Assembly: GCA_003168355.1 (NCBI GenBank)
Contig: PMSQ01000033.1
Coordinates: forward strand, 17,611 to 65,770
Origin: Acidobacteriaceae bacterium
Lineage (GTDB): Bacteria > Acidobacteriota > Terriglobia > Terriglobales > Acidobacteriaceae
Reading direction: 5' to 3'
Length of the DNA stretch: 48,160 nucleotides
A model generated the notes under the pieces. That model searched no databases and was not told the DNA's origin. It saw only the letters and a list, made by a program, of their open reading frames with translations. Positions 35,351 through 44,393 of the stretch are shown piece by piece; the stretch's first letter is position 1; every line of letters starts with the position of its first letter. Both the position numbers and the translations under genes were made by a program.

Positions 35351-36520
35351 TCATCGGGCCGCGGCTACCACCTTGTCGGCCGCATCTTTCATGGTGTCGG
35401 TCACCACAAAGTTGAGGCCGGAATCCATCAGGATCTTCCTGCCCTCATTCACGTTTGTACCTTCCAGCCGCAGCACTACAGGAAGCTTAATGTTGGTTTT
35501 CTTTGCCGCCTCCACCACACCCGTAGCCAGCGTATCCACGCGCAAAATGCCGCCAAAAATGTTAATCAGTACGGCTTTCACATTCTTGTCGCTGAGCAGG
35601 ATTTCGAAGGCGTGCGCCACCTGCTCCGCATTCGCACCTCCGCCCACGTCAAGAAAATTCGCGGGCATGCCGCCCGCATACTTGATGATATCCATTGTGG
35701 CCATAGCCAGCCCCGCTCCATTCACCATGCAGCCCACGCTGCCGTCGAGCTTGATGTAATTCAAGCTGTACTTCGACGCCTCAACCTCCAGCGGATCCTC
35801 TTCGGTAATGTCACGTAGTTCACGGATATCGGGATGCCGGAAGAGCGCGTTGTCATCAAAGGTCAGCTTGGCGTCAAGCGCAAATAGCCGGCCGTCGGTA
35901 GTGGTGATGAATGGATTGATTTCCAGCAGTGAAGCGTCCGTATCAAGAAATGCCCTGTAGAGATTCGAGAGAAACTGCACCGCAGGATTGATCTGCTTGG
36001 CGTTAAGTCCAAGCTTGAAAGCCATCTTGCGCGCCTGAAACGCTTCCAGACCCATGCCGGGATCGATGTGCTGCTTCAGAATGGCGTCGGGATTCTCTGC
36101 CGCCACTTGCTCGATCTCCATTCCTCCCGCGGCCGAGGCCATGAACACCGGCTTGCCTTCCGCGCGGTCCACCAATATCCCGAGGTACAGCTCCTTTTCG
36201 ATGGGCAGAGTTTCTTCAATCAGCAACCGCCGCACGATGCGCCCTTCCGGGCCCGTCTGATGCGTTACTAACTTCATGCCCAGCATCTTTTCGGCGATGT
36301 CTCCCGCTTCACTGGCAGACTTGGCAATCTTTACTCCTCCGCCCTTGCCGCGGCCGCCGGCGTGGATTTGCGCCTTGACCACCACTCCGGTCGCTCCGGA
36401 GCTGAACAATTCCTTGGCGGCGGAGTCGGCTTCTTCGCGCGAGGTCGCCATCGTGCCGCGTGGCACCGTCACACCATATTTCTTAAGAATCCCTTTTCCC
36501 TGGTACTCATGGATTTTCAT
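35351..36520 (-). CDS. sucC: succinyl-CoA ligase, beta subunit
   Basis: A 389-residue ATP-grasp subunit paired with suc[21 protein letters not shown] opens the protein; [20 protein letters not shown] is the nucleotide site; [20 protein letters not shown] holds metal ligands; and [20 protein letters not shown] and [14 protein letters not shown] are succinate/phosphate-site motifs. First gene of the sucC-sucD unit. The 192-nt divergent gap to the MOSC gene must hold its promoter, but none is obvious. Confidence 0.96.
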   Translation of the reverse strand: MKIHEYQGKGILKKYGVTVPRGTMATSREEADSAAKELFSSGATGVVVKAQIHAGGRGKGGGVKIAKSASEAGDIAEKMLGMKLVTHQTGPEGRIVRRLLIEETLPIEKELYLGILVDRAEGKPVFMASAAGGMEIEQVAAENPDAILKQHIDPGMGLEAFQARKMAFKLGLNAKQINPAVQFLSNLYRAFLDTDASLLEINPFITTTDGRLFALDAKLTFDDNALFRHPDIRELRDITEEDPLEVEASKYSLNYIKLDGSVGCMVNGAGLAMATMDIIKYAGGMPANFLDVGGGANAEQVAHAFEILLSDKNVKAVLINIFGGILRVDTLATGVVEAAKKTNIKLPVVLRLEGTNVNEGRKILMDSGLNFVVTDTMKDAADKVVAAAR

Positions 36521-36712
36521 AATGACGCTCGTCTAAGAATCGGAAGGACCCTGCTTGCGGCGATCGACTGAGGGCAGCAAACCTTTGATTTTATAGAACG
36601 GGGCTGGATTAGGGCAAACGGGCGGGCCGCGTCCTTTCAATCGGCAGTACATCTAAACCTAAATTGGGATGAGAGACCGGAACCGAACCGCATTCCGGCT
36701 GGGGTACAAACC

Positions 36713-37366
36713 GTGAAATTAGTTTCGGTCAGCGTCGCGCGGCCGCGCCTCGTACTTTATAAGGGAGCAACCATCAACACCGGCATCTTCAAGCAGCCGG
36801 TGCACGGCCGCATCGCGCTGCGCACACTGAACTTGGATGGCGACCAGCAGGCCGACCTCACTGTTCACGGAGGTCCCTACAAGGCGGTCTACGCGTATCC
36901 CTCCGAGCACTACGATTATTGGCGGCAGGAGTTGCCCGAGATGGAATTACCGTGGGGCATCTTCGGCGAGAACTTTCGGACGGAGGGTCTTGGCGAGGAC
37001 GAGGTTCACGTTGGCGACTGCTTTCGAGTCGGTTCCTCCACCGTGATGGTCCGCCAGCCGCGGATGCCCTGTTACAAGCTGGCGGCCAGGTTTCAACGGG
37101 ATGACATCCTCGAGCGTTTCCTTCGTAGCGGACGCAGCGGGTTTTACTTTTCGGTGGAGCAGGAAGGTGAAGTTGGCGAAGGGGATTCCATCGAACTCAT
37201 TTCCCCCAATCACCCCGGCATTACGATCGCCGAAATGAACCGGCTTTTCGTCCGGGAGAAATACAATCGCGCTCTTTTGCAGAAGGCGATTGGCACGGCC
37301 GCCATGCCAGAGACATGGCGCGAATACTTCTTGCCCCGGCTGAACCGCCCGGCCGTTAACACTTAA
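36713..37366 (+). CDS. MOSC domain protein (YiiM-like)
   Basis: A 217-residue MOSC protein: [40 protein letters not shown] and [13 protein letters not shown] with the conserved Cys that in relatives binds the molybdenum cofactor. The C-terminal three-helix part ([18 protein letters not shown]) is the YiiM-type extension. Such proteins reduce N-hydroxylated compounds; the specific substrate here is unknown. GTG start. Confidence 0.85.
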   Translation: MKLVSVSVARPRLVLYKGATINTGIFKQPVHGRIALRTLNLDGDQQADLTVHGGPYKAVYAYPSEHYDYWRQELPEMELPWGIFGENFRTEGLGEDEVHVGDCFRVGSSTVMVRQPRMPCYKLAARFQRDDILERFLRSGRSGFYFSVEQEGEVGEGDSIELISPNHPGITIAEMNRLFVREKYNRALLQKAIGTAAMPETWREYFLPRLNRPAVNT

Positions 37367-37424
37367 GCTGCCTGGTCATTTCTCAAGTCAAGAGCGGTTA
37401 TACCTTACAATTCCGAGTGCAGCC

Positions 37425-38534
37425 ATGATCCTCGAATCCCTCCATCGTATCGCCAATCACGGCCAGTCACTGGAGCGGGCGGAAGCGCGTGACGTGATGG
37501 CCGAAGTGCTCGCGGGAAACTGCACCGATGCGCAAATCGCCGCGCTGCTCGCGGCTCTGCGCATGAAAGGCGAAACTGTCGAAGAGATTGTCGGCTTCGC
37601 CGAAGCCATCCGCGCCGCGGCGACCCCTTTGCCCATTTCGTCCGCCAGCGCGCTCGACCTAAGCGGCACCGGCCGCGACGCGCTGGCCGGGTCATCTCTG
37701 GTCGATACCAGCGGCACCGGCGGCGACGCCGCCGGCACCTTCAACATTTCGACCGCTACAGCATTCGTCACGGCTGGAGCGGGTGTGCGCATAGCCAAGC
37801 ACGGCAACCGCAGCATCAGCTCAAAATGCGGCTCGGCTGACGTGATGGAAGCTTTGGGTGTAAACATCCAGTTGCCTCCCGAACGCGCCGCGCAGTGCTT
37901 GCGTGAGATTGGAATCTGTTTTCTGTACGCGCCCGATCTGCACTCGTCCATGAAGCAGGTGCAGAAAGTTCGGCGCGAGCTGCGGATGCGCACTATGTTC
38001 AACCTGCTCGGCCCGCTCACCAATCCGGCGCACGCTTCAGGACAAGTCGTAGGCGTATACGCTCTCGACATGGTCGAAAAGCTTGCCGAAGCGCTCAGCA
38101 TGCTGGGCCTGCGTCGTGCGCTCGTCGTACATGGCCTCGATGGGCTCGATGAAATCACCATCACCGGCCCAACGCGCATTGCCGAAGCTCGCGACGGATC
38201 TGTGAGGACCTACGAAGTAGATCCGGAAGAGTTCGGGATGAAACGGGCCACGCTCGCCGACATTTCTGGCGGCGATGCGGCTGAAAATGCCGCCATCATT
38301 CGCGAGGTTCTAAGTGGAAAGAAATCTCCACGCCGCGATGTGGTCTTGCTGAACTCTGCAGCTGCACTGGTAGCGGCGGGACGCGCTGATCATCTGGCCG
38401 ACGCAATGCCTCTAGCGATGCAATCGATCGACTCCGGTGCGGCCGCGGCAAAGCTGGCGGTATTGGCCAGCTTTACACAAGGCAAGTGGTCAGTGGCCAG
38501 TGATCGGTGGCCAGCTGACCCTACTGACCACTAA
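37425..38534 (+). CDS. trpD: anthranilate phosphoribosyltransferase with duplicated GTGGD segment
   Basis: A 369-residue enzyme transferring phosphoribose from PRPP to anthranilate in tryptophan synthesis. Functional motifs: [19 protein letters not shown] (PRPP site), [21 protein letters not shown], and [14 protein letters not shown]. Sixteen residues before the real motif is a degraded copy, DLSGTGRDA; at DNA level AGCGGCACCGGC-GCGACGC recurs at 37662 and 37710, so a 48-nt tandem duplication is likely. The last about 17 residues ([16 protein letters not shown]) and the stop are encoded by a CAGTGG-type repeat. Other trp genes are not in the window. Confidence 0.93.
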   Translation: MILESLHRIANHGQSLERAEARDVMAEVLAGNCTDAQIAALLAALRMKGETVEEIVGFAEAIRAAATPLPISSASALDLSGTGRDALAGSSLVDTSGTGGDAAGTFNISTATAFVTAGAGVRIAKHGNRSISSKCGSADVMEALGVNIQLPPERAAQCLREIGICFLYAPDLHSSMKQVQKVRRELRMRTMFNLLGPLTNPAHASGQVVGVYALDMVEKLAEALSMLGLRRALVVHGLDGLDEITITGPTRIAEARDGSVRTYEVDPEEFGMKRATLADISGGDAAENAAIIREVLSGKKSPRRDVVLLNSAAALVAAGRADHLADAMPLAMQSIDSGAAAAKLAVLASFTQGKWSVASDRWPADPTDH

Positions 38535-38540
38535 CCACTA
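38485..38540. repeat. CAGTGGTC-type repeat overlapping the trpD 3' end
   Basis: AGTGGTCAGTGGCCAGTGAT continuing to 38515, then partly complementary TGACCCTACTGACCACTAAC. Same units as 30732-30843, with arms almost adjacent. It supplies the trpD stop (38532-38534) and lies 8 nt before the end of the converging M1-like gene. Confidence 0.7.
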
Positions 38541-38548
38541 TTTGCCAA

Positions 38549-40294
38549 TCACTTCGCAACGTTGCTGGCCTCGACTTTAAACACATTGTTCGTCATGTCA
38601 CTCTCCGGCACACTGCCGTCGTTGACCACAATTTCTTGCGGCGGCTTCGCGATCTCCACTCGAATCACGCTCTTGCTATTGCCACGTACCTCAATCCGCT
38701 TCGTGATTTCTCCGCCGGCAAATTTCACCGTGACTGGAACCTCGGCGCCGGCGCGGCCGAGATTTGCCACCGTAACTGTGACAAGATATTCGTCGGTCAT
38801 CGTCTTGCGCGGAAACGCCGATTCCACTTTGAAGTCCGGCAGGCCGCGGTCGCGATAAACCCAGTCGTCGAAGAACCATTCCAGATCGCGCTGCGTCTGC
38901 GCCTGAATCAAACGCGGCATGTAGGAAGGCTCCTTGTCTTGCTCCGGATGGTACGCGGCGAGTGCCTTCTTCAGCGCCTGATCGCCGATCATGTCGCGCA
39001 GCATCCACCACACACACATCGCCTTGCTGCGGTAAAGTTCCTCGTCGTATGTATTGATCAACGACCGCTTCACCTCATCTTCGGATCTGGGCGCCGTTGT
39101 CTGCCTCTCTTTGTCGCTCTCGACCGCGCTGAGTGCGGAACGGTGCGATGCCATATAGTCGAGCGCCGCTTGACGTCCCCTCTGTTGTTCGAGATAGAGC
39201 GCCTGCGCGAAGTGTGCGAGGCCCTCGTCGATCCAGAGCCGCGGGGAGGAAAAAGCTGCATGGGTGAGTTGGTGTGCGGCAATCAGACCCGCCAGCTTGG
39301 GATCGACGCTGGTCAGGGGCGTGAGCAAGAATGCGCCGTTTTCCACGGGGGAAGCGTGTGGATCAGCAAGGTCGGTCGTCTGCGCCTTCTTATGCAGCGT
39401 CCCAAACCATTCGATGATAAAGGGAGTTGCTTGCTCGGCTGCCTCCGCATAAGCAGTCGCCGCCGCATCATGACCGTAAAAATAGCGAACGGTGATGTCT
39501 GGCCGTTCCAAAACCGCATAGCTGGCAATGACTAACGTCGGGACGATTGGGCCCAACCACATTGGTTCGCAATCCACGCTTGCAAGATGGGCCAGACCCA
39601 TCTGTTCGATCATCGTAACGTTGCACATGTCGCCGCTGATGAGAATCTGGGGCGGCGTTCCCGCGCTGGTCTCCTCAATGCGAAAGTGCATCTTCGAGGC
39701 TGCCTCTCGCGCCTTCAACCGGCCCACAACATCGAACAAGTTGTTCTGTTCGGAGAGGTCGGCCTCTTCGGTCGCGATCGGATACCACGCCACATATCCC
39801 GCTCCACGCACGGCTGTAAATTTCGCGCTGATCTGGTCCCAGTCGGTGCCACGAGCCGCGTCTTCGGGAGTGCCGATCCGCGTAAGCCGCGTCGCATCGA
39901 GCACGATGACGCCCTCATAGGCGATCTCCAACTCGACGGTTCCCTTAGGCGGGACTGCTTCCGGCAAAGTGACAATGGCCTCGGAAAGCGCACCGGTGTG
40001 ATCGATGTCGGAAGTGTAGGGTTGCGCTACGAACTGCAGCGGCTTGCCGCCCGCCTTGATGGAACGCCAGTCCAGCGAAGATGAAATCTGCAGCACGGCG
40101 ATTTTCTGCGGCGTTTGCGAATCGTTCCGCAGAGTGATCTTGCCGCGCACCCCCAGCCGCTGCTGCTCGGGTTCGACGCGGACATTCAGATCGTAGTTGG
40201 TGAAAGTGAACGCCTCACGATCGAGAGCGAACGCATTCACCACGGAGGCACAGAGAACACTGAGGAAATAAAAGCGGAAGGCGCGCAACTTCAT
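38549..40294 (-). CDS. M1-like peptidase homologue with HQLTH in place of HEXXH
   Basis: A 581-residue exported protein: signal peptide MKLRAFRFYFLSVLCASVV NAFA, an N-terminal beta domain (about 30-260) like that of M1 aminopeptidases, and a catalytic-type domain with AAHQLTHAAFSS (341-345) and WIDEGLAHF (Glu357). The two His and the later Glu could still bind zinc, but the general-base Glu is Gln (codon CAA at 39269-39271), and the spacing to the third ligand is shorter than in classic M1. The GAMEN exopeptidase motif is not recognisable (VENGAF). A C-terminal CARDB-like beta domain follows (about 495-575). Its ATG overlaps the rlmB stop (ATGA). Confidence 0.7.
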   Translation of the reverse strand: MKLRAFRFYFLSVLCASVVNAFALDREAFTFTNYDLNVRVEPEQQRLGVRGKITLRNDSQTPQKIAVLQISSSLDWRSIKAGGKPLQFVAQPYTSDIDHTGALSEAIVTLPEAVPPKGTVELEIAYEGVIVLDATRLTRIGTPEDAARGTDWDQISAKFTAVRGAGYVAWYPIATEEADLSEQNNLFDVVGRLKAREAASKMHFRIEETSAGTPPQILISGDMCNVTMIEQMGLAHLASVDCEPMWLGPIVPTLVIASYAVLERPDITVRYFYGHDAAATAYAEAAEQATPFIIEWFGTLHKKAQTTDLADPHASPVENGAFLLTPLTSVDPKLAGLIAAHQLTHAAFSSPRLWIDEGLAHFAQALYLEQQRGRQAALDYMASHRSALSAVESDKERQTTAPRSEDEVKRSLINTYDEELYRSKAMCVWWMLRDMIGDQALKKALAAYHPEQDKEPSYMPRLIQAQTQRDLEWFFDDWVYRDRGLPDFKVESAFPRKTMTDEYLVTVTVANLGRAGAEVPVTVKFAGGEITKRIEVRGNSKSVIRVEIAKPPQEIVVNDGSVPESDMTNNVFKVEASNVAK

Positions 40295-41061
40295 TTCGCA
40301 CCCGAGGACGCCTCTTGGTTTTGTGAGGGGTTTCGCGCGCGCCTCTGCCGCACAATTTCATACATCACCACCGCTCCCGCGACCGATACATTCAGCGAAG
40401 GCACTTTCCCCAGCATCGGGATCGAAACCAGAAAATCACACTTCTTCTTCACCAGGTCGTGCAGGCCCTTACCCTCCGCGCCCAGAACCAGCGCGCAATC
40501 CATGTTGTAGTCGAGGGTGTCGTAAGTCTGCGGGCCGCGCTCGTCCAGACCAACCGTCCAAATATTGCGCTCCTTCAATTCTTCCACTGTGCGCGCGATG
40601 TTCGTAACCTTAGCAATGGGCAAGTGTTCGCTCGCTCCGGCAGAGGCCTTCGTGACCGTCCCGGTAACCGCGGCCGCACGACGCTCCGGAATTACAACGC
40701 CATCGGCGCCCGCGGCGTCGGCTGTGCGCAAGAGCGCGCCAAGATTGTGCGGATCTTCCACTCCATCGAGCACGATGACGAAAGAATAGCGCCCACGTTT
40801 TGCGCCAACCACATCATCGAGGTCGCTGTATTGCTTGGCCGAGGTGACGGCCACCACTCCCTGATGCGCCGCGTTGCCCGCCATGTGGTCGAGTTCGGTT
40901 CGCGTCAGAAAGCGCACGGGTACCGCGAGGCGCCGGCACTCTTCAATCATCCGCTGCAAGCGGATGTCGTGCCGCTCCTTCGCCATGCCCACCCACTGGA
41001 AAGCCCGTCCCCGAGCCTTGAGCGCCTCGGTGACCGCATTGATGCCGTAGATATAGTTCAT
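40291..41061 (-). CDS. rlmB: 23S rRNA (guanosine-2'-O)-methyltransferase RlmB
   Basis: A 256-residue SPOUT methyltransferase modifying G2251 of 23S rRNA. N-terminal substrate-binding domain (YIYGINAVTEALKARGRAF), then the SPOUT knot with VLDGVEDPHNLGALLRTADA, LVLGAEGKGLHDLVKK and IPMLGKVPSLNVSVAGAVVM. The length matches the family; TrmH-type paralogues are the alternative. It is coupled by a 4-nt overlap to the M1-like gene, an odd pairing. Confidence 0.92.
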   Translation of the reverse strand: MNYIYGINAVTEALKARGRAFQWVGMAKERHDIRLQRMIEECRRLAVPVRFLTRTELDHMAGNAAHQGVVAVTSAKQYSDLDDVVGAKRGRYSFVIVLDGVEDPHNLGALLRTADAAGADGVVIPERRAAAVTGTVTKASAGASEHLPIAKVTNIARTVEELKERNIWTVGLDERGPQTYDTLDYNMDCALVLGAEGKGLHDLVKKKCDFLVSIPMLGKVPSLNVSVAGAVVMYEIVRQRRARNPSQNQEASSGAK

Positions 41062-41129
41062 GAAGTATCAGTGTACCGAAAGCCTGGGATTCAGACAGTG
41101 CCCAGCACTTTCCACGTCAGCTCGGGAAG

Positions 41130-41181
41130 GGCACGACTTCAGTCGTGCCGTAAAGAGGGCCGTCAAGATCGGCTTTAGCCG
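41130..41181. repeat. palindromic repeats after the peroxiredoxin gene
   Basis: Hairpin GGCACGAC-TTCA-GTCGTGCC (41130-41149) and CGGCTTTAGCCG (41170-41181). The latter contains the TAA stop of the peroxiredoxin gene (41175-41177, minus). Same pattern as the CGGGCTAAAGCCCG element at 25241. Confidence 0.65.
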
Positions 41182-41873
41182 CTGAGGGTTCCAGTCAGAA
41201 CCTGCACGATGTCCTGTGGCTCGGGTCGCTGCGTGTAATCCTCGTTCGCAGAAGCGTAGAGCACTGTGCCGTCGCGGTCGATGATGTACGTCGCTGGGAT
41301 CGGCAGCTCCCAACTGTCGTCACCGTTCACGAAGGGCAGGTTGACGAACGCACGCTGATAGACAGCTTTCTGCTCGTCGGGCACACGGTAGGTGAGGCCG
41401 AACTGCCGCGCGACTTTGTTGCCGGCATCGAAGAGCAAAGGGAAGCGCAGCTTGTGCTGGTCACGCATGAAGAACGATTGCCGCACGGTCTGAGGAGAAA
41501 CAGCCGCGAGCGTTGTGCCTGCGTGCTCAATCTCTGGCATAACGAGATTCATCGCCTCCATCTGACCAACGCAGAACGGGCACCAGCGCCCGCGGAGGAA
41601 ACAAAGAACGAGCCGTCCTTTGGCAAGCAGGTCGGGGGATGAGATGCTTTTGCCGTCGTGATCTTGAAGGTGAAACTCGGGAACCTTCGTGCCGACAGCC
41701 AGAATATTCTCGGCTAAGCGTCTTTGCTTTAGCTCCGCAACCGCTCGAGCGTTAACGGCCTGCGTCTCCGCCGGAACGTACTTCGCAATCAGGTCCTTGC
41801 GCTCGGCAAAGATATTGCGCAGGGGGCGAACGTCAGTCTCTGGACAGGATTCTTCGAGAGAGCGCCACTTCAT
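41175..41873 (-). CDS. AhpC/TSA-family peroxiredoxin-like protein
   Basis: A 232-residue thiol peroxidase-like protein. GTKVPEFHLQDHDGKSISS starts the thioredoxin fold at about residue 61; FLRGRWCPFCVGQMEAMN holds a CxxC with the peroxidatic-type Cys; and TYIIDRDGTVLYASANEDY is the usual C-terminal strand. An extra N-terminal helical region (about 1-55) is typical of the peroxiredoxin-like subgroup. Reduces peroxides or thiols; partner unknown. The last codons GTLSG and stop are in a palindromic repeat. Confidence 0.82.
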   Translation of the reverse strand: MKWRSLEESCPETDVRPLRNIFAERKDLIAKYVPAETQAVNARAVAELKQRRLAENILAVGTKVPEFHLQDHDGKSISSPDLLAKGRLVLCFLRGRWCPFCVGQMEAMNLVMPEIEHAGTTLAAVSPQTVRQSFFMRDQHKLRFPLLFDAGNKVARQFGLTYRVPDEQKAVYQRAFVNLPFVNGDDSWELPIPATYIIDRDGTVLYASANEDYTQRPEPQDIVQVLTGTLSG

Positions 41874-41944
41874 GACGTTAGGTTTCCTGCTGTATTCTGA
41901 TTATGCTCGTCAATTCGCTCAAGCCGCTTCGTGGTTCCGTCGCT

Positions 41945-42250
41945 TTAGTCATCTTCGCGCACAACCGAGACCTCGGGTTGGCTCGGCTTGACACGCACGA
42001 CGAGACTTCTTCCCTTCGGAAACCGTTGAATGATATCCGAGCCCCCGATGACTGGTTCTCCGTGGAGCCCTGTGTATAGTTCATTCTTAAAGCGATAGGA
42101 GTAGACGATCTCTACTACGCTGCCCCAAAACCCCGTCAAGCGCTCGGGATCCGCGGTTACAATCGCATTTGCAATAGGCCAACGGCTGCTTCCACAGCAT
42201 CTCCACGAATTCGCGAGTGTACGAAACAGATAGCCAATGAACGTGGTCAA
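41945..42250 (-). CDS. DUF3592-like membrane-associated protein
   Basis: A 101-residue frame resembling DUF3592: SSRWPIANAIVTADPERLTG, VYSYRFKNELYTGLHGEPV and FPKGRSLVVRVKPSQPEVS. The first start is TTG at 42250, but the open frame extends upstream through FFLLFLTTFIGYLF, a likely membrane helix with no standard start codon, so the N-terminus is uncertain. Function unknown. Downstream of ffh on the same strand. Confidence 0.5.
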   Translation of the reverse strand: MTTFIGYLFRTLANSWRCCGSSRWPIANAIVTADPERLTGFWGSVVEIVYSYRFKNELYTGLHGEPVIGGSDIIQRFPKGRSLVVRVKPSQPEVSVVREDD

Positions 42251-42323
42251 GAAGAGCAGGAAGAACCTCCGTGGCCGCAGCGCGGCGACTGTCTCAAACT
42301 GGCACGTACGTTCAGAAACTACC

Positions 42324-43697
42324 CTACATTCCCGGCAGCTTCATCCCCGCCATCCTTCTCGCGAAGCTCGGTTTGCCCATCTGCTTGAACATCTTTTTCA
42401 TCTGCGCGTACTGGCGAAGCAGGTTATTCACTTCCTGCACGGTGGTGCCGGAGCCGCGGGAGATGCGTTTGCGGCGGCTGCCGTTGATCACTTCGTGATG
42501 ATTGCGCTCGTGAGCCGTCATCGAATTGATGATGGCCTCAACGCGGTTGATCTGTTTTTCGTCAACGTTGTCGGCGGCCTTCTGCAGTCCGGAAAAAGGT
42601 CCAATGCTCGGCATCATGCCAATGATGCTCTTGAGCGAGCCCATCTTTTTTACTTGCCGTAGCTGATCGCGAAAGTCTTCGAGCGAAAAGCCGTCGCCGG
42701 TGAGGGCTTTGGTAGCCATCTCCTGCGCTTTCTTCTTGTCGATCTGCGATTCAGCGCGCTCGATCAGCGAGAGAATGTCGCCCATGCCGAGAATGCGCGA
42801 CACGATGCGGTCGGGATGAAACGGCTCCAGCGCATCGTACTTTTCGCCCACGCCGATGAATTTGATGGGCTGCCCCGTCACCTGCCGGATGGAAAGCGCT
42901 GCGCCGCCGCGGGCATCGCCATCCATCTTGGTGAGGATGACGCCGGTGAGCGAGAGCTTCTTGTGGAACTCATCGGCGGAGCGCACCGCATCCTGCCCGG
43001 TCATGGCGTCGGCGACGAACAAAATCTCCGAGGGATTCAGCAGCTTCTTCAGCGACTGCATCTCGTTCATCAGGTCGTCGTCAATGTGGAGGCGGCCGGC
43101 GGTGTCGACGATCAGCACGTCACAGCCGGAAACGATGGCTTCGCGGCGCGCTTCCTTCACCAGTCGCTCGACCGCTTGCGTGAGCTGCGCGGGCGTGTTC
43201 GCCTCGCCCACTTCACCTTCGTAGATTTGAGCCTTGACGGCTTGCGCCACAACTTTCAACTGCTCGCGGGCCGCGGGACGATAAACGTCCACCGAGACTA
43301 GCAGCGGACGATGGCCACCCGTCTTGAACCAGTTCGCCAGCTTGCCCGAGGTGGTGGTCTTGCCGGAGCCTTGCAGTCCGGCCATAAGCACAACCGTGGG
43401 CGGCTGCGAAGCGAACTTCATGCGCGCCGTGTCTTTGCCCAGAGTCTCGACCAGTTCGTCGCGCACGATCTTGATGACCTGCTCGCCCGGAGAAAGCGCG
43501 GTCAGCACTTCCTGGCCCACGGCCTTGGCCTGAATGCGGTCGATTAATTCTTTGACCACTTTGAAGTTGACGTCGGCCTCAAGGAGGGCCAGCCGGATTT
43601 CGCGCAGCGCCTCGGCAATGTTTTCCTCGGTCAGGCGGGCCTGGCCGCGAAGGGACTTGAATGCGCGCTGCAGTTTTTCCTGAAGATTCTCGAACAT
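42324..43697 (-). CDS. ffh: signal recognition particle protein Ffh
   Basis: A 457-residue SRP GTPase targeting nascent membrane proteins to FtsY and the translocon. N domain (1-95), G domain with GLQGSGKTTTSGKLA, VDVYRPAAREQLK, VDTAGRLHIDD and TKMDGDARGGAALS, and the methionine-rich M domain (about 325-457; MKKMFKQMGKP, MAGMKLPGM) that binds 4.5S RNA and signal peptides. Full length. A housekeeping gene useful for phylogenetic placement. Confidence 0.97.
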   Translation of the reverse strand: MFENLQEKLQRAFKSLRGQARLTEENIAEALREIRLALLEADVNFKVVKELIDRIQAKAVGQEVLTALSPGEQVIKIVRDELVETLGKDTARMKFASQPPTVVLMAGLQGSGKTTTSGKLANWFKTGGHRPLLVSVDVYRPAAREQLKVVAQAVKAQIYEGEVGEANTPAQLTQAVERLVKEARREAIVSGCDVLIVDTAGRLHIDDDLMNEMQSLKKLLNPSEILFVADAMTGQDAVRSADEFHKKLSLTGVILTKMDGDARGGAALSIRQVTGQPIKFIGVGEKYDALEPFHPDRIVSRILGMGDILSLIERAESQIDKKKAQEMATKALTGDGFSLEDFRDQLRQVKKMGSLKSIIGMMPSIGPFSGLQKAADNVDEKQINRVEAIINSMTAHERNHHEVINGSRRKRISRGSGTTVQEVNNLLRQYAQMKKMFKQMGKPSFARRMAGMKLPGM

Positions 43698-43733
43698 AGT
43701 TGAATGATCTATTTTAGCAGCGAAGGATCGAGA

Positions 43734-44366
43734 CTACCCAACCTTCGGCCTCACCATCTCAAATCTCTGAGTCGTTCGGGTGTATTGAATCCCGCCCATG
43801 CGTCCGATGAGGTCCAGCGAATTGCGATCCAATCGACCCTCTTTAATATGCGCATCGTTCATATGAACCGAAACAATCTGGCCGATCACCAGGCTGCCGC
43901 TGGTGGGCCGAGGAGAGAAGTCGAGAATCTGATGAAGTTTGCATTCAAAGCTGACCGGAGATTCGGCGACTCTCGGGGGCCGCACGATCTGCGACGGCGC
44001 TGGAGTAAGCTTCGCCACTTCAAATTCGTTGACCGACTCGTCGTATTCGCCGCTGGTCAGATTCATCGCCTCGGCGAGCTCGTAGGTGACGATGTTGACC
44101 ACAAACTCTTTGGTCTCACGAATGTTTCGCAACGTATCCTTGGCTTCACCGTGGTCGGCTTGCGGTTGTTTGGGCTGCCGAAGTCCGGGCGCAAACGCCA
44201 GCAGCGGCGGATCGACACAAACCGCATTAAAAAAAGAGAAGGGCGCGAGATTGATTTTTCCCGAGGCGCTTATCGTTGACACCCACGCAATCGGCCGCGG
44301 CGCCACGGAATTGAGCAGGATGCTGTAAAGTTCGCTGTGCGGAAGGTCCGACGGGCTGACGATCAT
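43734..44366 (-). CDS. flavin reductase family protein
   Basis: A 210-residue FMN-binding split-barrel protein: SVAPRPIAWVSTISASGKIN, LAPFSFFNAVCVDPPLLAFA, FVVNIVTYELAEAMNLTSGE, and SFECKLHQILDF are landmarks of the flavin reductase-like domain. It probably reduces flavin or acts as a flavoenzyme; partner unknown. I prefer ATG 44366 over a TTG 8 codons earlier. Lies 27 nt downstream of the histone-deacetylase-family gene. Confidence 0.85.
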   Translation of the reverse strand: MIVSPSDLPHSELYSILLNSVAPRPIAWVSTISASGKINLAPFSFFNAVCVDPPLLAFAPGLRQPKQPQADHGEAKDTLRNIRETKEFVVNIVTYELAEAMNLTSGEYDESVNEFEVAKLTPAPSQIVRPPRVAESPVSFECKLHQILDFSPRPTSGSLVIGQIVSVHMNDAHIKEGRLDRNSLDLIGRMGGIQYTRTTQRFEMVRPKVG

Positions 44367-44393
44367 GCCATCGAGTATATCTTCTGGCAAGAC

